NCBI RefSeq assembly: GCF_900291975.1
Contig: NZ_OMPN01000001.1
Coordinates: 868,001-932,000, forward strand
Reading direction: 5' to 3'
DNA length: 64,000 bases
DNA from: Agathobaculum massiliense
Lineage (GTDB): Bacteria > Bacillota > Clostridia > Oscillospirales > Butyricicoccaceae
The notes beneath the pieces were generated by a model, which saw only the letters and a program-made list of their open reading frames with translations, was not told the origin of the DNA and ran no database searches. Below, piece by piece: positions 50,852 to 59,544 of this stretch (positions are counted from its first letter, which is position 1; each line of letters opens with the position of its first letter). Position numbers and translations under genes: made by a program.

Positions 50852-50935
50852 AAAAGCGCAGGGCAAATTGCCTGATATGATGCGCATAAAAGCCCGCACG
50901 GCCTTTATAAATTTTATGAATGGAGATGTTCAACT

Positions 50936-52117
50936 ATGGCTATGGATGCTTTCAGTGCTTCTTTGATGAAAGACAAAAGAGAGATCGTCATTGCCCCCAC
51001 TATCTACAAGTTTGAAACGTTCGGCGACTTCGCCGGGGAGTTCAAGCTCGGCGAACGCGACGTCGTTCTGACCAATGAGTTCATCTACAAGCCCTTTATG
51101 GCGGAGCTTGGTCTGAAGAGCCAGTTCGTGTTCCAGGAGAAGTTCGGCGCAGGCGAACCCTCCGAAGCCATGATCGAAACCATGTACGAAGCGATCCCGT
51201 ACGACTCCTACGACCGCGTCATCGCTGTCGGCGGCGGCGCCATCATGGACCTTTGCAAGCTGCTCGGCTGCAAGCGCCCGGCATCTGTACATGAACTGTA
51301 TTTCAAGCGCGAGCCCGTTGTACATGAAAAAGAAGTCATCGCGATCCCGACCACCTGCGGCACCGGTTCCGAAGTCACCAACATTTCGGTCGCCATCGTC
51401 AAGGACGAAAAGGACGGTAAGCTGACCGGCGGCGAAACCAAGCTCGGCCTGGTTTCCGACGATATCATCCCGAACAAGGTCTGTCTGGTGCCCGACCTGC
51501 TCAAGACCCTGCCGTACAAGCCGTTCGCCGCTTCCGCGATCGACGCGCTCATCCATGCGACCGAGTCGTTCCTGTCCCCGCACCGCAAGACCGTCACCTC
51601 CGAGATGTTCTCGGTCAAGGCGATGGAAATGATCCTCGAAGGCTTCCGCCGCATCGCGCTCGAGGGGCCGGACGCCCGCATCGATTACCTTGGCGAGTTT
51701 GTCACCGCTTCCCTGTTCGCCGGCATCGCGTTCCTCAAGGCCGGCTGCGCGACCGTACACGGCATGTCCTTCCCGCTCGGCGGCACCTACCATGTACCGC
51801 ACGGCGAATCCAACTATGCGCTGTTCAGCAAGATCCTTGAGCTGTACGACGAGTACGAGCCGGCCGGTGAGCTTGGCAAGTTCAAGGAGATCGTCGCCCG
51901 CTGCCTCGGCTGCACCAAGGACGATGCGCTGCGCACCCTGAATGTGACCCTCGAAAAGGTCCTCCCGCTCAAGCCGCTGCATGAGTACGGCTTCAAGGAA
52001 GAGGATATCAAGAGCTTCCCACTCTCGGTCGAGGCGAACCAGCAGCGCCTGATTACCAACTCTTACCGTCCGTGGAGCATTGAGCTGAGCGAACGCGTAT
52101 ACCGCGAGTGCTTCTAA
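50936..52117 (+). CDS. 4hbD: 4-hydroxybutyrate dehydrogenase (NAD, iron-type ADH family)
   Basis: A 393-residue family III dehydrogenase. The nucleotide motif is AVGGGAIMDLCKLLG (about 95-109), PTTCGTGSEVTN follows, and metal ligands lie in SAIDALIHATESFLSPH and VHGMSFPLGGTYHVPHGESN. The last block and LGERDVVLTNEFIYKPF agree with Clostridial 4-hydroxybutyrate dehydrogenases as I remember them. It reduces succinate semialdehyde to 4-hydroxybutyrate. AGGAGATG precedes the ATG. First gene of the 4-hydroxybutyrate segment. Confidence 0.88.
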   Translation: MAMDAFSASLMKDKREIVIAPTIYKFETFGDFAGEFKLGERDVVLTNEFIYKPFMAELGLKSQFVFQEKFGAGEPSEAMIETMYEAIPYDSYDRVIAVGGGAIMDLCKLLGCKRPASVHELYFKREPVVHEKEVIAIPTTCGTGSEVTNISVAIVKDEKDGKLTGGETKLGLVSDDIIPNKVCLVPDLLKTLPYKPFAASAIDALIHATESFLSPHRKTVTSEMFSVKAMEMILEGFRRIALEGPDARIDYLGEFVTASLFAGIAFLKAGCATVHGMSFPLGGTYHVPHGESNYALFSKILELYDEYEPAGELGKFKEIVARCLGCTKDDALRTLNVTLEKVLPLKPLHEYGFKEEDIKSFPLSVEANQQRLITNSYRPWSIELSERVYRECF

Positions 52118-52138
52118 ACCCAGTAAGCATATCGCCTG

Positions 52139-52176
52139 AACAGGGCGGGGACCCCCGCGTTCCCCGCCCTGTTTTT
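52139..52176 (+). terminator. Terminator between 4hbD and abfD
   Basis: AACAGGGCGGGGA (52139-52151), loop, TCCCCGCCCTGTT with TTTTT. It separates two genes of the same pathway, so partial read-through or a separate abfD promoter is implied. Confidence 0.8.
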
Positions 52177-52212
52177 ATAGCAACCTGATAAAAGAAAGGA
52201 TACTTGATCGAT

Positions 52213-53658
52213 ATGATGACCAAAGACCAATATATCGAGTCCCTGCGGAAGCTGCACCTGAACCTGTACAGCTTTGGGGAAAAGGTGGAGAATCCGGTGG
52301 ATAACGCGATCATCCGCCCGTCGCTGAACTCGTTCGCGGCGACCTATGAGCTGGCGGAGGATCCGCAGTACGAGGACCTGATGACCGCGACCTCCAACCT
52401 CACGGGCAAGAAGATCAACCGCTTCACCCATCTGCATCAGTCCACGGACGACCTGATCAAGAAGGTGAAGATGCAGCGCCTGCTGGGGCAGAAGACCGCC
52501 GCCTGCTTCCAGCGCTGCGTCGGCATGGACGCGTCCAACGCGGTCTACTCCACCACCTATGAAACCGACGAGGCGTGCGGCACGCATTACTTTGATAACT
52601 TCGTGAAGTTCTGGACCGACGTGCAGGAGAACGACTGGGCGGTGGACGGCGCGATGACCGACGTCAAGGGCGACCGCAGCCTGTCCCCCTCCAAGCAGGC
52701 GGATCCGGACCTGTTCCTGCATGTGGTGGAGCGCACGGCGGACGGCGTTTACGTCACGGGCGCGAAAGCGCACCAGACCGGTTATATCAACAGCCATTAT
52801 GTGCTGGTGATGCCGACGATCTCGATGCGCGAGGGGGACGAGGACTACGCGATCTCGTTCGCCTGCCCGACGGACGCGGAAGGCATTACGCTGATCCTTG
52901 GGCGGCAGTCGTGCGACACGCGCAAGACCGAGGAATACAACGACATCGACGTGGGCAACAAGGTCTACGGCGGGCATGAGGTGCTGGTGATCTTCGACCA
53001 TGTGTTCATCCCGAACGAAATGATCTTCCTGAACGGGGAGGTGCAGTTCGCGGGCATGATGGTAGAGCGGTTCGCGGGCTACCACCGCCAGAGCTACGGC
53101 GGGTGCAAGGTAGGCGTGGGCGACGTGCTGATCGGCGCGACGGCGCTTGCGGGCGATATGGCAGGCTCGGCGAAGGCCAGCCATGTGAAGGATAAGCTGA
53201 TCGAGATGACGCACCTGAACGAGACGCTGTACTGCTGCGGCATCGCATGCTCCAGCCAGGGAACGAAGACAAAGAGCGGCAACTACCTGATCGACCTGCT
53301 GCTGGCGAACGTATGCAAGCAGAATGTGACGCGGTTCCCGTATGAGATTGCGCGGCTGGCGCAGGACCTTGCGGGAGGTCTGATGGTGACGCAGCCGAGC
53401 GAGGCGGACTACCGGAATCCGGCGACGCACGACTACATCGAGAAGTACCTCAAGGGGGTGGCAAGCGTGCCGACCGAGGACCGCATGCGCGTACTCCGGC
53501 TGATCGAGAACATGACGATGGGTACGGCCGCGGTTGGCTACCTGCCCGAGTCCATGCACGGCGCAGGCTCCCCGCAGGCCCAGCGCATCATGATCGCACG
53601 GCAGTCCAACCTCGAAATGAAAAAAGAACTCGCCAAGAAGATTGCCCGTATCAAGTAA
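52213..53658 (+). CDS. abfD: 4-hydroxybutyryl-CoA dehydratase / vinylacetyl-CoA isomerase
   Basis: A 481-residue FAD and [4Fe-4S] enzyme making crotonyl-CoA from 4-hydroxybutyryl-CoA. Cluster ligands correspond to Cys98 and Cys102 (TAACFQRCVGMD) plus the His and Cys seven apart in AGYHRQSYGGCK, equivalent to C99, C103, H292, C299 of the Clostridium aminobutyricum enzyme. The opening MMTKDQYIESLRKL sets the start at ATG 52213. Codon use is odd: ACG, GCG, CCG and TCG dominate in the last two thirds, unlike neighbours that prefer C-ending codons, which may indicate a separate origin. Confidence 0.93.
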   Translation: MMTKDQYIESLRKLHLNLYSFGEKVENPVDNAIIRPSLNSFAATYELAEDPQYEDLMTATSNLTGKKINRFTHLHQSTDDLIKKVKMQRLLGQKTAACFQRCVGMDASNAVYSTTYETDEACGTHYFDNFVKFWTDVQENDWAVDGAMTDVKGDRSLSPSKQADPDLFLHVVERTADGVYVTGAKAHQTGYINSHYVLVMPTISMREGDEDYAISFACPTDAEGITLILGRQSCDTRKTEEYNDIDVGNKVYGGHEVLVIFDHVFIPNEMIFLNGEVQFAGMMVERFAGYHRQSYGGCKVGVGDVLIGATALAGDMAGSAKASHVKDKLIEMTHLNETLYCCGIACSSQGTKTKSGNYLIDLLLANVCKQNVTRFPYEIARLAQDLAGGLMVTQPSEADYRNPATHDYIEKYLKGVASVPTEDRMRVLRLIENMTMGTAAVGYLPESMHGAGSPQAQRIMIARQSNLEMKKELAKKIARIK

Positions 53659-53740
53659 TCTCTGAAGCATCCCATAGGCACCCGCGGGCGATCCGTGAGT
53701 GCCTATGTTTGCGCTTAGACAAAAGGAGGTTTACGCACCC

Positions 53741-54007
53741 ATGCTGCGCTGCACTGTCAAATTCTGCGGCGGCTGCAACCCGCGGTATGATCGCGGTGCA
53801 GCCTATCAAGCCGTGCGCTCCTCCCTTTCGGATGTCGCACAGTTCTCCTATCCGGAGGATGGCACCCACTACGACGCATTGCTGATTATTCGCGGCTGCA
53901 CCGGCTGTCCCTATCTGTATGAGGACATTGATGCCGACCGCCGCTTCCTGCTGGTGTCGGCGGACGAGATCCCGTCGGTCACTGAGCAGATCCGGCTGCT
54001 CGCGTAA
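53741..54007 (+). CDS. Small double-CxxC protein of the 4-hydroxybutyrate cluster
   Basis: An 88-residue protein with MLRCTVKFCGGCNPRYDRG at the start (CxxC, plus Cys4) and IIRGCTGCPYLYED (CxxC) near residue 58, joined by an alpha/beta-looking segment and ending PSVTEQIRLLA. The FCGGCNPRYDR motif recurs in small proteins next to acyl-CoA genes in anaerobes (memory, not searched). AGGAGG is 11 bases before the ATG. It lies between abfD and the fused CoA-transferase, so it probably serves that pathway, perhaps binding metal or an Fe-S cluster. No function established. Confidence 0.7.
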   Translation: MLRCTVKFCGGCNPRYDRGAAYQAVRSSLSDVAQFSYPEDGTHYDALLIIRGCTGCPYLYEDIDADRRFLLVSADEIPSVTEQIRLLA

Positions 54008-54054
54008 ATGAAACGGGCTGCGCACGCCCGTTACTCTGAGGAGGATGATAGAAC

Positions 54055-55623
54055 ATGAAGAAAGTAAGCATTATCTCTGCAGAAGAGGCCGCCCTGAAAG
54101 TACAGGACGGCGACACGATCGCCACCGGCGGCTTCGTCTCCTGCGCCTGTCCGGAAACCCTGTCCAAGGCGCTGGAAAAGCGCTTTCTGGAGACCGGCCA
54201 TCCGAACAATCTGACGCTGTTCTTCGCGGCCGGCCAGGGCCACCGCGACGGCACCGGCGGCGACCACTACGGCCACGAGGGCATGGTAAAGCGCGTCATT
54301 GGCGGCCACTGGGACCGCGCGCCCCGTCTGGGAGAGCTGGCGCTGGCCAACAAGATCGAGGCGTACAACCTGCCGCAGGGCGTTATTTCGCATATGTACC
54401 GCGATATCGCGGCGCACAACATTGGCACGATCACCCACGTCGGCCTCAAGACCTTTGCCGACCCGCGCAACGGCGGCGGCAAGCTCAACGATGTGACCAA
54501 GGAGGATCTGGTCAAGGTCGTCAACATCGAGGGGCAGGAGCGCCTGCTGTATAAGGGCTTCCCGATCAACGTGGTGTTCCTGCGCGCTTCCTACTGCGAC
54601 GAATACGGCAACTGCACCGTACACCGCGAGATCGGCCCGCTGGACGTGACCGCGATGGCGCAGGCGTGCAAGAACTCGGGCGGCAAGGTCATCGTGCAGG
54701 TCGAAAAGATCGTGCAGGGCGGCTCGCTCGATCCGAAGCTGGTGGCGATTCCGGGTATTTATGTGGATTCGGTCGTCGTCGGCTCGGAGGAGGAAAACAT
54801 GCAGTGCCTCGGCATGCCGTATGACGGCGCGCTGACCGGCGAATTCCGCATTCCGGTGGACGCCATCCCGCCCATCCCGATGGACGCCAAGAAAATCATC
54901 GCCCGCCGCGCGGCTATGGAGCTGCCGCCGGATGCGATCGTCAACCTTGGTACCGGCGCTCCGGAAAAGATTGCCAACGTCGCCGCCGAGGAGGGCATTT
55001 CGGACAAGATGACCCTGACCGTCGAGGCCGGCTCGATCGCGGGCGTCCCCTATGGCGGCACCCAGTTCGGCGCGGCCGCCAACGCAATGTGCATCATCCC
55101 GCACAACGTGCAGTTTGACTTCTACCAGGGCGGCGGCCTGGACGTCGCGTTCCTTGGCCTGGCTGAAACCGCGCCCAACGGCGATCTGAACGTGTCCAAG
55201 TTCGGCACCCGCCTAGCCGGCGCGGGCGGATTCATCGACATCACCCAGAACGCCAAAAAGGTCGTCTACTGCGGCACGTTTACCGCCAAGGGCCTCAAGA
55301 CCGAGTGCCGCGACGGCAAGCTGATCATCACCCAGGAGGGCGCGAAGAAGAAGTTCGTCAATGCGGTCGAGCACATCACGTTCTCCGGCGACTATGCCAA
55401 CGAGGTACACCAGCCCGTCCTGTACATTACCGAGCGCTGCGTGTTCGAGTTGCGTCCGGAGGGCGTTACCCTGGTCGAGATCGCGCCCGGCATCGACCTG
55501 CAGACCCAGGTGCTCGATCAGATGGAATTCGCGCCCCAGATCGCCCGCCAGGCGGACGGTTCGATCAAGCTGATGGACTCGCGTATTTTCCGCGACGAAC
55601 TGATGGGTCTGGCAAACGATTAA
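54055..55623 (+). CDS. Fused family I acyl-CoA transferase (YdiF-type)
   Basis: A 522-residue family I CoA-transferase with alpha and beta halves in one chain: residues 1-270 hold the DGDTIATGGFVSC-type opening and the GHEGMVKRVIGGHW region, and 290-522 carry TVEAGSIAGVPYGG with catalytic Glu324, ahead of GGLDVAFLGLAETAPNGDLNVSKFG. Such enzymes swap CoA between short acids (acetate, propionate, acetoacetate, 4-hydroxybutyrate). In this operon 4-hydroxybutyrate or acetoacetate is the probable acceptor. ATG follows GAGGAGG. Confidence 0.87.
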   Translation: MKKVSIISAEEAALKVQDGDTIATGGFVSCACPETLSKALEKRFLETGHPNNLTLFFAAGQGHRDGTGGDHYGHEGMVKRVIGGHWDRAPRLGELALANKIEAYNLPQGVISHMYRDIAAHNIGTITHVGLKTFADPRNGGGKLNDVTKEDLVKVVNIEGQERLLYKGFPINVVFLRASYCDEYGNCTVHREIGPLDVTAMAQACKNSGGKVIVQVEKIVQGGSLDPKLVAIPGIYVDSVVVGSEEENMQCLGMPYDGALTGEFRIPVDAIPPIPMDAKKIIARRAAMELPPDAIVNLGTGAPEKIANVAAEEGISDKMTLTVEAGSIAGVPYGGTQFGAAANAMCIIPHNVQFDFYQGGGLDVAFLGLAETAPNGDLNVSKFGTRLAGAGGFIDITQNAKKVVYCGTFTAKGLKTECRDGKLIITQEGAKKKFVNAVEHITFSGDYANEVHQPVLYITERCVFELRPEGVTLVEIAPGIDLQTQVLDQMEFAPQIARQADGSIKLMDSRIFRDELMGLAND

Positions 55624-55701
55624 TTCCCGATTTATTCCTTGTGTGTGTTGTGCAAGTTATGGGTATTTTAAGATTTGGGCCATATTCCTTACAAAAACCC
55701 C

Positions 55702-55746
55702 TTGCATTTTTCTGCACATTTGATAAAATATTAACGAACTCGTTAA
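55702..55746 (+). promoter_or_regulatory. Promoter and palindromic operator of thlA
   Basis: TTGCAT (55702-55707), 16-base spacer, TAAAAT (55724-55729), then the inverted repeat TTAACGA-AC-TCGTTAA (55731-55746) directly behind the -10 box. It is close to, but not, the Rex consensus TTGTTAA-N4-TTAACAA. Confidence 0.6.
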
Positions 55747-55809
55747 GAGATGTCACAAACCGCTGCGCCGGCATCACCGGCGTAAGAGAAGAAAAGGAGA
55801 AACAGCCAA

Positions 55810-56997
55810 ATGAACGTTTATATCTGTTCCGCAGCCCGTACCGCGATCGGTACTTACGGCGGCACCCTCCGCGACGTACCCGCAGCCCAGCTCGGCGTTG
55901 TTGCCGCCAATGCGGCGATCGAGCGCGCCGGTGTGGACAAGGAAGCGATCGATGAAGTAATGTTCGGCCAGGTGCTGCAGGGCGGCTGCGGCCAGAACGT
56001 TGCCCGTCAGGTCCTGATTGGCGCGGGCCTGCCGATCACCACCCCCGCCATGACCCTCAACAAGGTCTGCGCGTCCTCCATGCGCGCAATTTCGCTCGGT
56101 TCCCAGATCATCCGTTCCGGCGAGGATCAGCTCATGCTGGTCGGCGGCGTTGAGTCCATGTCCGGCGCACCGTACGTTTCCCACAACGTGCGCTGGGGCG
56201 CGCGCATGAACGACGTCAAGCTGGTCGATATGATGGTTCATGACGGCGTATTTGATATTTTTAACCAGTACCACATGGGCATCACCGCGGAAAACGTTGC
56301 CGAGCAATATGGCATCACCCGCGAGATGCAGGACCAGATCGGCTACGAATCCCAGATGAAGGCCGCCAAGGCGATTTCCTCCGGCCGCTTCAAGGACGAG
56401 ATTGTTCCGGTAGAGGTCAAGAAGAAGAAGGAAACCGTTATTTTCGATACCGACGAGCACTGCCGCCCGCAGACCACGCTGGAAGGACTGGCCAAGCTGC
56501 GTCCGGCGTTCAAGAAGGACGGTACCGTCACCGCGGGCAACGCTTCCGGCATCAACGACGCCGGTGCCGCGATGATTATCGCGTCCGAGGATTATGTGAA
56601 GGCGCACGGCCTCAAGCCGCTCGTCAAGATCCGTTCGTTCGGCTCTGTCGGCTGCGACCCGTCCATCATGGGCGTCGGCCCGATCGAGTCCACCCGCCAG
56701 GCGCTGGGGCGCGCCGGCCTGACCGTTGCCGACCTCGACCTTGTCGAGTCCAACGAGGCGTTTGCCGCGCAGGCCGCTGCGGTCAACCGCGAGCTGGGCT
56801 TTGATATGGACAAGGTCAATGTCAACGGCGGCGCGATCGCACTGGGCCACCCGATCGGCGCGGCAGGCTGCCGTATCACCACCACGCTGATCTACGAAAT
56901 GATCAAGCGCGACTCCACCCTCGGCCTTGCCACCATGTGCATCGGCGGCGGCATGGGCGAAGCGATCATTGTTGAGCGCGACGAGCTCTGCAAGTAA
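55810..56997 (+). CDS. thlA: Acetyl-CoA C-acetyltransferase (thiolase)
   Basis: A 395-residue biosynthetic thiolase condensing two acetyl-CoA to acetoacetyl-CoA. The nucleophile is Cys87 in LNKVCASSMRAI, then the HNVRWGARM loop, the GHPIGAAGCRITTTLI motif (His) and the second Cys in TMCIGGGMGEA. Length and GHPIGAAG are standard. It opens the thlA-crt-hbd series, with its own promoter and a palindrome in front; AAAGGAG precedes the ATG. Confidence 0.95.
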   Translation: MNVYICSAARTAIGTYGGTLRDVPAAQLGVVAANAAIERAGVDKEAIDEVMFGQVLQGGCGQNVARQVLIGAGLPITTPAMTLNKVCASSMRAISLGSQIIRSGEDQLMLVGGVESMSGAPYVSHNVRWGARMNDVKLVDMMVHDGVFDIFNQYHMGITAENVAEQYGITREMQDQIGYESQMKAAKAISSGRFKDEIVPVEVKKKKETVIFDTDEHCRPQTTLEGLAKLRPAFKKDGTVTAGNASGINDAGAAMIIASEDYVKAHGLKPLVKIRSFGSVGCDPSIMGVGPIESTRQALGRAGLTVADLDLVESNEAFAAQAAAVNRELGFDMDKVNVNGGAIALGHPIGAAGCRITTTLIYEMIKRDSTLGLATMCIGGGMGEAIIVERDELCK

Positions 56998-57010
56998 ATC
57001 AAACCGGCAT

Positions 57011-57075
57011 GATAGGGGGCTTTTTGCAGGCCCCCTATCTCCAAAGCATTCGATTGCGCAGGTGCGCGGCGCACC
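57011..57075 (+). other. Two hairpins between thlA and crt
   Basis: GATAGGGGGC-N9-GCCCCCTATC (57011-57039) and GGTGCGC-G-GCGCACC (57061-57075). Neither has a T-run. They could stabilise the thlA 3' end or tune the amounts of downstream enzymes; no crt promoter was recognised. Confidence 0.5.
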
Positions 57076-57119
57076 TCGTATATAAGATTCCGACATCAAT
57101 TTGAAGGGAAGTCTTACCA

Positions 57120-57935
57120 ATGACTGATGTAGTAGTTGAAAAGAAAGGCCATGTAGCGGTCGTCAAGATCGAGCACATGAAAGCCATGAACGCGCTGTCC
57201 ACCGATATGTACGGCCAGCTCGAGGAAGCGTTCGACGAAGTTGCGGCAATGGACGACGTATACTGCGTCGTGCTGACCGGTTCCTCCATGGTAAACAAGA
57301 AGGGCAAGACCGTCAACTCTTTCGTGGCCGGCGCGGACATTTCCGAAATGTCCACCCTGTCCGTTGAGGAAGGCAAGAAGTTCGGCAACAACGGCAACCG
57401 TGTTTGCTGGAAGATCGAGAACTTCAAGCGTCCGGTCATTGCCGCAATCAACGGCTTCTGCCTGGGTGGCGGCTGCGAGTTGGCGATGTCCTGCGATATC
57501 CGCCTTGCATCCGATAACGCGCTGTTCGGCCAGCCGGAGGTTGGCTTGGGCATCACGCCGGGCTGCGGCGGCACGCAGCGTCTGGCCCGCATCGTAGGCC
57601 TCGGCAAGGCCAAGGAGCTTATTTATACCGCCCGCGGCAACTACACCGCACAGCAGGCGCTGGAGATGGGCCTGGTCAACTACGTTTACCCGCTGGAGCA
57701 GCTGATGGACGAAGCCATGAAGCTGGCCGAGGAGATTGCGGCGCAGGCGCCGATCGCTGTCGCGCTCTGCAAGGAAGCGATCAACGTCGGCATGCAGACC
57801 GACCTGAATTCCGCGCTCAAGCTGGAGGGCAACATCTTCGGCGAGTGCTTCGCGACTGAGGACCAGAAGTATGGCATGGCTTATTTCCTTGATAAGAATA
57901 AGGAAAAGCCCGCCAAGGAGTTCAAGAACAAGTAA
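57120..57935 (+). CDS. crt: Crotonase (3-hydroxybutyryl-CoA dehydratase)
   Basis: A 271-residue enoyl-CoA hydratase: oxyanion loop SFVAGADISEM and GGGCELAMSCDIRLAS, with the two catalytic Glu in GGGCE and FGQPEVGLG, and ITPGCGGTQRL. A few extra residues (MVNKKGKTVN) precede the SFVAGAD loop compared with the usual crotonase. It converts 3-hydroxybutyryl-CoA to crotonyl-CoA. GAAGGGAAG lies before the ATG; hbd follows 45 bases on. Confidence 0.92.
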   Translation: MTDVVVEKKGHVAVVKIEHMKAMNALSTDMYGQLEEAFDEVAAMDDVYCVVLTGSSMVNKKGKTVNSFVAGADISEMSTLSVEEGKKFGNNGNRVCWKIENFKRPVIAAINGFCLGGGCELAMSCDIRLASDNALFGQPEVGLGITPGCGGTQRLARIVGLGKAKELIYTARGNYTAQQALEMGLVNYVYPLEQLMDEAMKLAEEIAAQAPIAVALCKEAINVGMQTDLNSALKLEGNIFGECFATEDQKYGMAYFLDKNKEKPAKEFKNK

Positions 57936-57980
57936 GCGCGTTTGTTTATCTGCAATCATTGAGAGAGAGGGTTATATAAT

Positions 57981-58850
57981 ATGAAAGTTTGTGTATTCGG
58001 CGCCGGCAACATGGGCGCGCGCATTACGGAAGTTTTCCTGACCAACGGCCATGAGGTAACGATGCTTGACGTAAAGCAGGAGTTCATCGACCGCGGCGTT
58101 AAGACCATCACCAACGACCTGTCCTTCCTCGTCAAGAAGGAAAAAATGACCGAAGAGAAGAAGAACGAACTGCTCGCTTCCCTCAAGACCTCGCTGGACC
58201 GCAAGGCTGCCGCTGACGCCGACTTCATCATGGAAGTCATCCTGGAGCGCATGGACCTGAAGAAAGAGCTTCTTCAGGAGTTGGACCAGATCTGCCCTGC
58301 GCATACCATTTTCGGCTCCAACACCTCCGCGCTGTCCATCACCGAGATGGCCGCCAGCGTGCCGAACCGCGCTGACAAGGTGATCGGCTGCCACTTCTTC
58401 AATCCGGCTCAGATCATGAAGCTGGTCGAGGTTACCCGCGCGATCCAGACCTCGGACGAGACGTTCCAGGCCGCGTTCGACCTGATGGCTTCCTTGGGCA
58501 AGACTCCGGTATCGGTCAACGAAGGCCCTGGCTTTGTCGTAAACCGTATCCTGATCCCGATGATGAACGAGGCCATGGGCATTGTTGCTGACGGCATCGC
58601 TTCCCCTGCTGATATCGACGTTGCCATGCAGCTCGGCGCCGGCATGAAGTCCGGCCCGCTCCACACCGCCGACTTGGTTGGCCATGATGTCAACCTCGCG
58701 ATCATGGAGACGCTGTACCGCGAGACCGGCGATCCGAAGTACCGTCCGCATCCGCTGATGCGCAAGATGGTCCGCGCCGGCTGGCTCGGCGTCAAGACCG
58801 GCAAGGGCTTCTTCGAGTACGACGAGAACGGCAAGGAAATCGTAAAGTAA
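57981..58850 (+). CDS. hbd: 3-hydroxybutyryl-CoA dehydrogenase
   Basis: A 289-residue Rossmann-fold dehydrogenase: VFGAGNMGARITEVF (nucleotide motif), MEVILERMDLKKELLQEL, SNTSALSITEMA and the catalytic His in VIGCHFFNPAQIMKLVEV, with the late GFVVNRILIPMMNEA. It reduces acetoacetyl-CoA to 3-hydroxybutyryl-CoA. This is the last gene before a terminator; no butyryl-CoA dehydrogenase or etf genes follow, unlike the usual thl-crt-hbd-bcd-etf clusters. Confidence 0.94.
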   Translation: MKVCVFGAGNMGARITEVFLTNGHEVTMLDVKQEFIDRGVKTITNDLSFLVKKEKMTEEKKNELLASLKTSLDRKAAADADFIMEVILERMDLKKELLQELDQICPAHTIFGSNTSALSITEMAASVPNRADKVIGCHFFNPAQIMKLVEVTRAIQTSDETFQAAFDLMASLGKTPVSVNEGPGFVVNRILIPMMNEAMGIVADGIASPADIDVAMQLGAGMKSGPLHTADLVGHDVNLAIMETLYRETGDPKYRPHPLMRKMVRAGWLGVKTGKGFFEYDENGKEIVK

Positions 58851-58867
58851 TCAAGCAGAAAAAAGAG

Positions 58868-58898
58868 GGGACTGTACTTGTACAGTCCCTTCTTTTTG
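58868..58898 (+). terminator. Terminator of the butyrate operon
   Basis: GGGACTGTAC-TT-GTACAGTCCC followed by TTCTTTTT. Confidence 0.9.
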
Positions 58899-59016
58899 TG
58901 AGAAAATTAAACCCATGAAATATCTTGATTTTTGCACAGTTTTTATGAAAGCTGTTTGGATGATTCTACAATTTTTTCTCAACGTATGGTATTTTTCGTG
59001 TAAACACGATATAATG

Positions 59017-59544
59017 TTACATGTATGGAAAATAGAGCCGCACCATCGCCGCCGATACGGCAAAGGCAGTCAAATCCGCGCAAAGGGCGGCAAACACGGC
59101 ATAGCGGAGCCGGTTTAGCCCTAAATGACCGCTGTAAACGCTGATCGTGTAGAAGCTGGTTTCAGACGAACCCAGCATGACCGCCGCCACGCGACCGGCA
59201 TAGCTGTCCGGCCCGCAGCGCTGCATGATCTCGCTGCCCAGCGCCAAACCGCCGCCGCCGCTGATCGGTTTCAGCAGGGTCAGCGCGGTGCATTCCTTTG
59301 GAATGCCAAGCAAATTCAACAGCGGCGCAAGTGCGGCCGCCGCTAAATCGATTGCTCCGGACGCCCGCAGCATGTAAACGACCGTCAGCATGCCGACCAT
59401 GGTCGGCAGCAGCTCAACAGCCGTTTTCAGGCCGCTTTTGGCACCGCGCAGAAAAGTGGGAAACACGTCTACCCCTTTATACAGTGCGTATAGCCCCACT
59501 GCCGCCAGCAGCATTGGGATAAACGCACTCTGTAGCATCCGCAT
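59017..59544 (-). CDS. spmB: Spore maturation protein B
   Basis: A 175-residue nucleoside-recognition (Gate)-domain membrane protein: MLLAAVGLYALYKGVDVFPTFLRGAKSG, PTMVGMLTVVYMLRASGA, LKPISGGGGLALGSEIM and MLGSSETSFYTISVYSG are all SpmB marks. SpmA and SpmB act in forespore dehydration. ATG follows GGGGAGG. The gap of 136 bases to spmA upstream is larger than usual. Confidence 0.92.
   Translation of the reverse strand: MRMLQSAFIPMLLAAVGLYALYKGVDVFPTFLRGAKSGLKTAVELLPTMVGMLTVVYMLRASGAIDLAAAALAPLLNLLGIPKECTALTLLKPISGGGGLALGSEIMQRCGPDSYAGRVAAVMLGSSETSFYTISVYSGHLGLNRLRYAVFAALCADLTAFAVSAAMVRLYFPYM

Noticed and set aside
55731-55746. Rex operator at thlA
   Set aside because: The half-site lacks the TTGTTAA form and the spacing is 2 rather than 4, so it is listed as an unassigned palindrome.
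58915-59118. 67-codon plus-strand frame after hbd
   Set aside because: No ribosome site, overlaps spmB antisense, and no recognisable domain.
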